Origin: Hyphomonas johnsonii MHS-2
GTDB lineage: Bacteria > Pseudomonadota > Alphaproteobacteria > Caulobacterales > Hyphomonadaceae
Assembly: GCF_000685275.1 (NCBI RefSeq)
Contig: NZ_ARYK01000006.1
Coordinates: 62,001 to 126,000, forward strand
Direction: 5' to 3'
Length of the DNA: 64,000 bases
Shown: positions 61,423 to 64,000 of the stretch, piece by piece
Layout of the letters: every line of letters begins with the position of its first letter
Numbering within the stretch: position 1 is the first letter of the stretch
Translations under genes and position numbers: made by a program
Notes under the pieces: generated by a model
Told to the model about the DNA's origin: nothing
Databases searched by the model: none
Seen by the model: the letters and a program-made list of their open reading frames with translations, nothing else

Positions 61423-63468
61423 ATGAAATTCACGCTGCTTCGTACGGTTTCGCTTGTGATCGGGACCTTCATTGCGATCAGTTTCATCGGTGGATCGGCC
61501 ATGTGGTCGGTGCTCGGACTGGCGCCGGACCTGACGATCGAGGGCGAAGCGCCGGTATTGCGGCCTGTTCCCGACGGAACGGGGCAGGGCTGGACGGCCT
61601 ATGGCGGCGACAAGGGCGGCGCGCGCTATGCGGCGGTCGCCCAGATCACGCCTGACAATGTAAAGGACCTGGAAATCGCCTGGTCCCTCGAGACGGGCGT
61701 ATTCGAAGGCCGGGAAGAGGCCAGGAAACGTGCGGCTTTTGAATCGACACCGATCCTCGTTGAGGGATCGCTGGTTTTCTGCACGCAGTTCCAGGACGTG
61801 ATCGCGGTCGACCCGGGCAATGGCACGCAAAAATGGCGCTACAGCCCCGGCGTGGATGCAACCGGCCGTCCGGCGAACCAGTTCACCTGCCGGGGCGTGT
61901 CCTATTGGCAGGACCGCGCGGCGGAATCAGGATCAGCGTGCGCATCGCGGCTGTACGTGGGCACGGTGGACTCGCGGCTGATCGCGCTTGATGCCCGGAC
62001 GGGGGCGCCGTGTGCAGAGTTTGGCGAAGGCGGGACGGTGAACGTCAAGCCGAGCATGGACCTGCGCTGGCCGGGCGAATACCAGATCACATCGGCCCCG
62101 GCGATCATCGGGGACACGGTGATCACGGGCTCTGCGATCAGCGACAACCTGCGGACAGAGGCACCGCTCGGCACGGTGCACGCGTTCGATGCGCGCACGG
62201 GCGAGGTCAAATGGCGGTTCAATCCGGTACCCCAGGACGCGGCCGATCCGGCAATGGCGACATGGGCGGACGGCTCGGCGGCGCGGACCGGGCACGCCAA
62301 TGTCTGGTCGACAATCTCGGTGGACGAGGCGCGCGGCCTGGTGTTCCTGCCGACATCGAGCCCGAGCCCCGATTACTATGGCGGCAACCGGGCCGGCGAC
62401 AATCGCTATGCCAATTCGGTTGTGGCCCTGAATGGCGAGTCCGGGGACGTGGTGTGGAGTTTCCAGACCGTGCACCATGATCTCTGGGATTTCGACCTGC
62501 CGGCCCAGCCGGGGCTTTACACGGTCTGGCGTGATGGCGTGGTGCATGACGTGGTGGCACAGGTGACCAAGTCAGGCCTCCTGTTCGTGCTGGATCGCGA
62601 TACGGGCGAACCTTTCCTGCCCGTCGAGGAGCGGGCCGTGCCGCAAGGGGCCGTTGCGGGCGAAGTGGCCTCGCCGACGCAGCCATTCCCGGCGGTGACA
62701 CCGAATATCGTGCCCAACACGCTGAAGCCGGGCAATGCGTTCGGCATCACGCTGTGGGACAAGCTGGCCTGCGCAAAGCAGATCAGGGGCCTGCGCCGAG
62801 ATGGCCTGTTCACGCCGCCGACCGAGCAGGGGACGCTCGCCTATCCGTTCCAGGGGGGTGGCGCCAACTGGGGCAGCACGGCTTACGACCCGGCGCGCAA
62901 CCTGCTGGTGGTGAACATGAGTTCGATCGGGGCCTTCGTGAAACTGACGAAGAAGAATGCCGACGAGTCCACGACGGAAACACTGAGCGACGATGCCGAA
63001 TATGCCCCGATGGAAGGTGCGCCGTTCGGCATGTCGCGGGGCATCCTGACGTCGCCGCTGGGCCTGCCCTGCACACCACCACCCTGGGGCGTGATTGCCG
63101 GAATCAATCTCGACACGGGGCTCATTGTCTGGCGCCAGACAATCGGTACGTCTCAGGACCTGGCGCCGGGTGGCATGGCGCTGAAGACCGGCACGCCGAA
63201 CATTGGCGGGCCGATCATCACGTCGGGGGGGCTCGTGTTCATTGGCGCGACCATGGACGATTACCTGCGGGCGTTCGATGTTTCGACCGGACGCGAGCTG
63301 TGGAAGGGGCGCCTGCCGGCAGGCGGCCAGGCGACACCGATGACCTATGACTATGACGGACGGCAATATGTGGTGATCGCAGCAGGCGGACACAGTTCGC
63401 TCGGCACAAAGCAGGGCGACTCGCTGGTTGCCTTTGCGCTGCCGGACCGGGGCAGCCCGTCGCGTTGA
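61423..63468 (+). CDS. PQQ-dependent quinoprotein alcohol/glucose-type dehydrogenase, membrane-anchored
   Basis: 681 residues. A single N-terminal membrane helix (SLVIGTFIAISFIGGSAMW) and then an eight-bladed propeller in the periplasm. Propeller motifs: GWTAYGGDKGGARYAAVAQITPDNVKDLEIAWSLETG, VVWSFQTVHHDLWDFDLPAQPG (the PQQ-contact WDxD-like HDLWDFD), GGGANWGSTAYDPARNLLVV. Its overall order fits the membrane-bound glucose/quinate/shikimate dehydrogenase group, though with only one helix rather than five. Electrons would go to ubiquinone. No pqq biosynthesis genes lie in the window. Confidence 0.9.
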   Translation: MKFTLLRTVSLVIGTFIAISFIGGSAMWSVLGLAPDLTIEGEAPVLRPVPDGTGQGWTAYGGDKGGARYAAVAQITPDNVKDLEIAWSLETGVFEGREEARKRAAFESTPILVEGSLVFCTQFQDVIAVDPGNGTQKWRYSPGVDATGRPANQFTCRGVSYWQDRAAESGSACASRLYVGTVDSRLIALDARTGAPCAEFGEGGTVNVKPSMDLRWPGEYQITSAPAIIGDTVITGSAISDNLRTEAPLGTVHAFDARTGEVKWRFNPVPQDAADPAMATWADGSAARTGHANVWSTISVDEARGLVFLPTSSPSPDYYGGNRAGDNRYANSVVALNGESGDVVWSFQTVHHDLWDFDLPAQPGLYTVWRDGVVHDVVAQVTKSGLLFVLDRDTGEPFLPVEERAVPQGAVAGEVASPTQPFPAVTPNIVPNTLKPGNAFGITLWDKLACAKQIRGLRRDGLFTPPTEQGTLAYPFQGGGANWGSTAYDPARNLLVVNMSSIGAFVKLTKKNADESTTETLSDDAEYAPMEGAPFGMSRGILTSPLGLPCTPPPWGVIAGINLDTGLIVWRQTIGTSQDLAPGGMALKTGTPNIGGPIITSGGLVFIGATMDDYLRAFDVSTGRELWKGRLPAGGQATPMTYDYDGRQYVVIAAGGHSSLGTKQGDSLVAFALPDRGSPSR

Positions 63469-63580
63469 GGGACAACCGTGACGTCCCGGCGTCGTGGAGT
63501 CACGGAGATCTGATGCCAATGGGCGCTGCCGCTACAGGCGCGCCATTGCCGCAGGCGGCGAATATCGTCACATTAGTGTC

Positions 63581-64000
63581 ATGAAAGCTGCCGAGTTCAG
63601 TCTCAAACGTGAATTGACGGCCCTGGTGACGGGTGCCTGGCTGCGCCCGCCCGTGGCGCATCAGGTGGCTGCGCTGTGCTGGCGGCGTGCAGGCGAGGGG
63701 CATGAAGTGCTGCTGTTGACGACGCGCGGGCGGGGCCAGTGGATGGTGCCGAAGGGCTGGCCCAAGGCGGCGGTGCCGGATGCCGAGATGGCAGCGGCAG
63801 AGGCGTATGAAGAGGCCGGTGTCCGCGGCACACTGAACCCCGTGCCAGTGGGCACCTTCCACTACGAGAAACGGATCGCCTCGGGCACGGTGATGGAATG
63901 CGCGGCGACGGTCTATGCACTGGAAGTGCACGAACACGCGCGTACTTTCCCGGAAGCGGGCGAGCGTGAAGTCGCCTGGTTCTCGCCGGGCGAGGCGGCG
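63581..64000 (+). CDS. NUDIX hydrolase, 3' truncated by the window edge
   Basis: 140 residues are present before the window ends. The frame starts at ATG 63581. MVPKGWPKAAVPDAEMAAAEAYEEAGV is the NUDIX region with PKGWP in front, as in diadenosine or inositol polyphosphate pyrophosphatases of the DIPP type. Two canonical residues differ: the first Glu of GX5E is Val and the Arg of REUXEE is Ala, while the two catalytic Glu (EE) are kept. VPVGTFHYEKR follows. Truncation prevents a finer call. Confidence 0.85.
   Translation, partial: MKAAEFSLKRELTALVTGAWLRPPVAHQVAALCWRRAGEGHEVLLLTTRGRGQWMVPKGWPKAAVPDAEMAAAEAYEEAGVRGTLNPVPVGTFHYEKRIASGTVMECAATVYALEVHEHARTFPEAGEREVAWFSPGEAA

Overview
The window is a stretch of high-GC bacterial chromosome, almost fully coding, with genes on both strands and many stop-stop or ATGA overlaps. 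The gene content suggests an alphaproteobacterium, most likely of the Caulobacterales/Hyphomonadaceae type. The pointers are an outer-membrane TonB-dependent receptor, small families common in alphaproteobacteria (DUF3008, DUF2147, DUF6460, DUF6498), an AlaLysPro-tailed HU protein, an eukaryotic-type (fold III) ornithine decarboxylase and a PP_1105-type ATP-dependent DNA ligase. This placement is an inference. No rRNA or tRNA gene, transposase, prophage block or CRISPR array was seen.

Layout. 1-2 kb: the 3' part of a TonB-dependent receptor with a clear terminator. 2-8 kb: a polyamine neighbourhood (agmatine deiminase, N-carbamoylputrescine amidase, ornithine decarboxylase) with glutamate racemase inside it, then a divergent PstS-type phosphate-binding lipoprotein under a probable Pho box. 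8-20 kb: a glycosyltransferase, bifunctional PutA, a DUF3298-type lipoprotein, a spermidine-synthase-fold protein, an AT-richer insert carrying an APC permease, two hotdog thioesterases, a flavin monooxygenase and an M23 peptidase. 20-31 kb: a DUF1593 nucleoside-hydrolase-like exoprotein, a TetR-led hydrolase/quinone-reductase group, an EamA exporter, a TlpA-like thioredoxin, a dienoyl-CoA-reductase-like SDR and an operon of two MscS channels. 31-48 kb: HU, followed by the four parts of the ligase-associated repair set (ligase, MBL exonuclease, Lhr-core helicase, metallophosphoesterase) scattered among unrelated genes (GST, trypsin-like lipoprotein, Hsp70-like protein, molybdenum hydroxylase pair, beta-lactamase-fold hydrolase, acyltransferase, sterol desaturase-like protein). 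48-64 kb: a DUF389 protein, a LexA-like repressor with a likely operator, a group II decarboxylase, a three-gene ECF41 sigma operon with a textbook target promoter, TrmO, LysR, a probable anti-Shine-Dalgarno small RNA, MntP and Dps, a PAS histidine kinase, an aminotransferase, UvrC, a PQQ dehydrogenase and a truncated NUDIX gene.

The most rewarding points are: the ECF41 operon, whose promoter TGTCACA-N16-CGTC is readable directly; a roughly 110-nt candidate sRNA with CCUCC loops and its own promoter and terminator; the dispersed Lhr-MPE-Exo-Lig repair set; the SD-sequestering leader of ornithine decarboxylase; and the operator-like inverted repeat in front of the S24 repressor. All functions are deduced from protein motifs and context; no database search was run.
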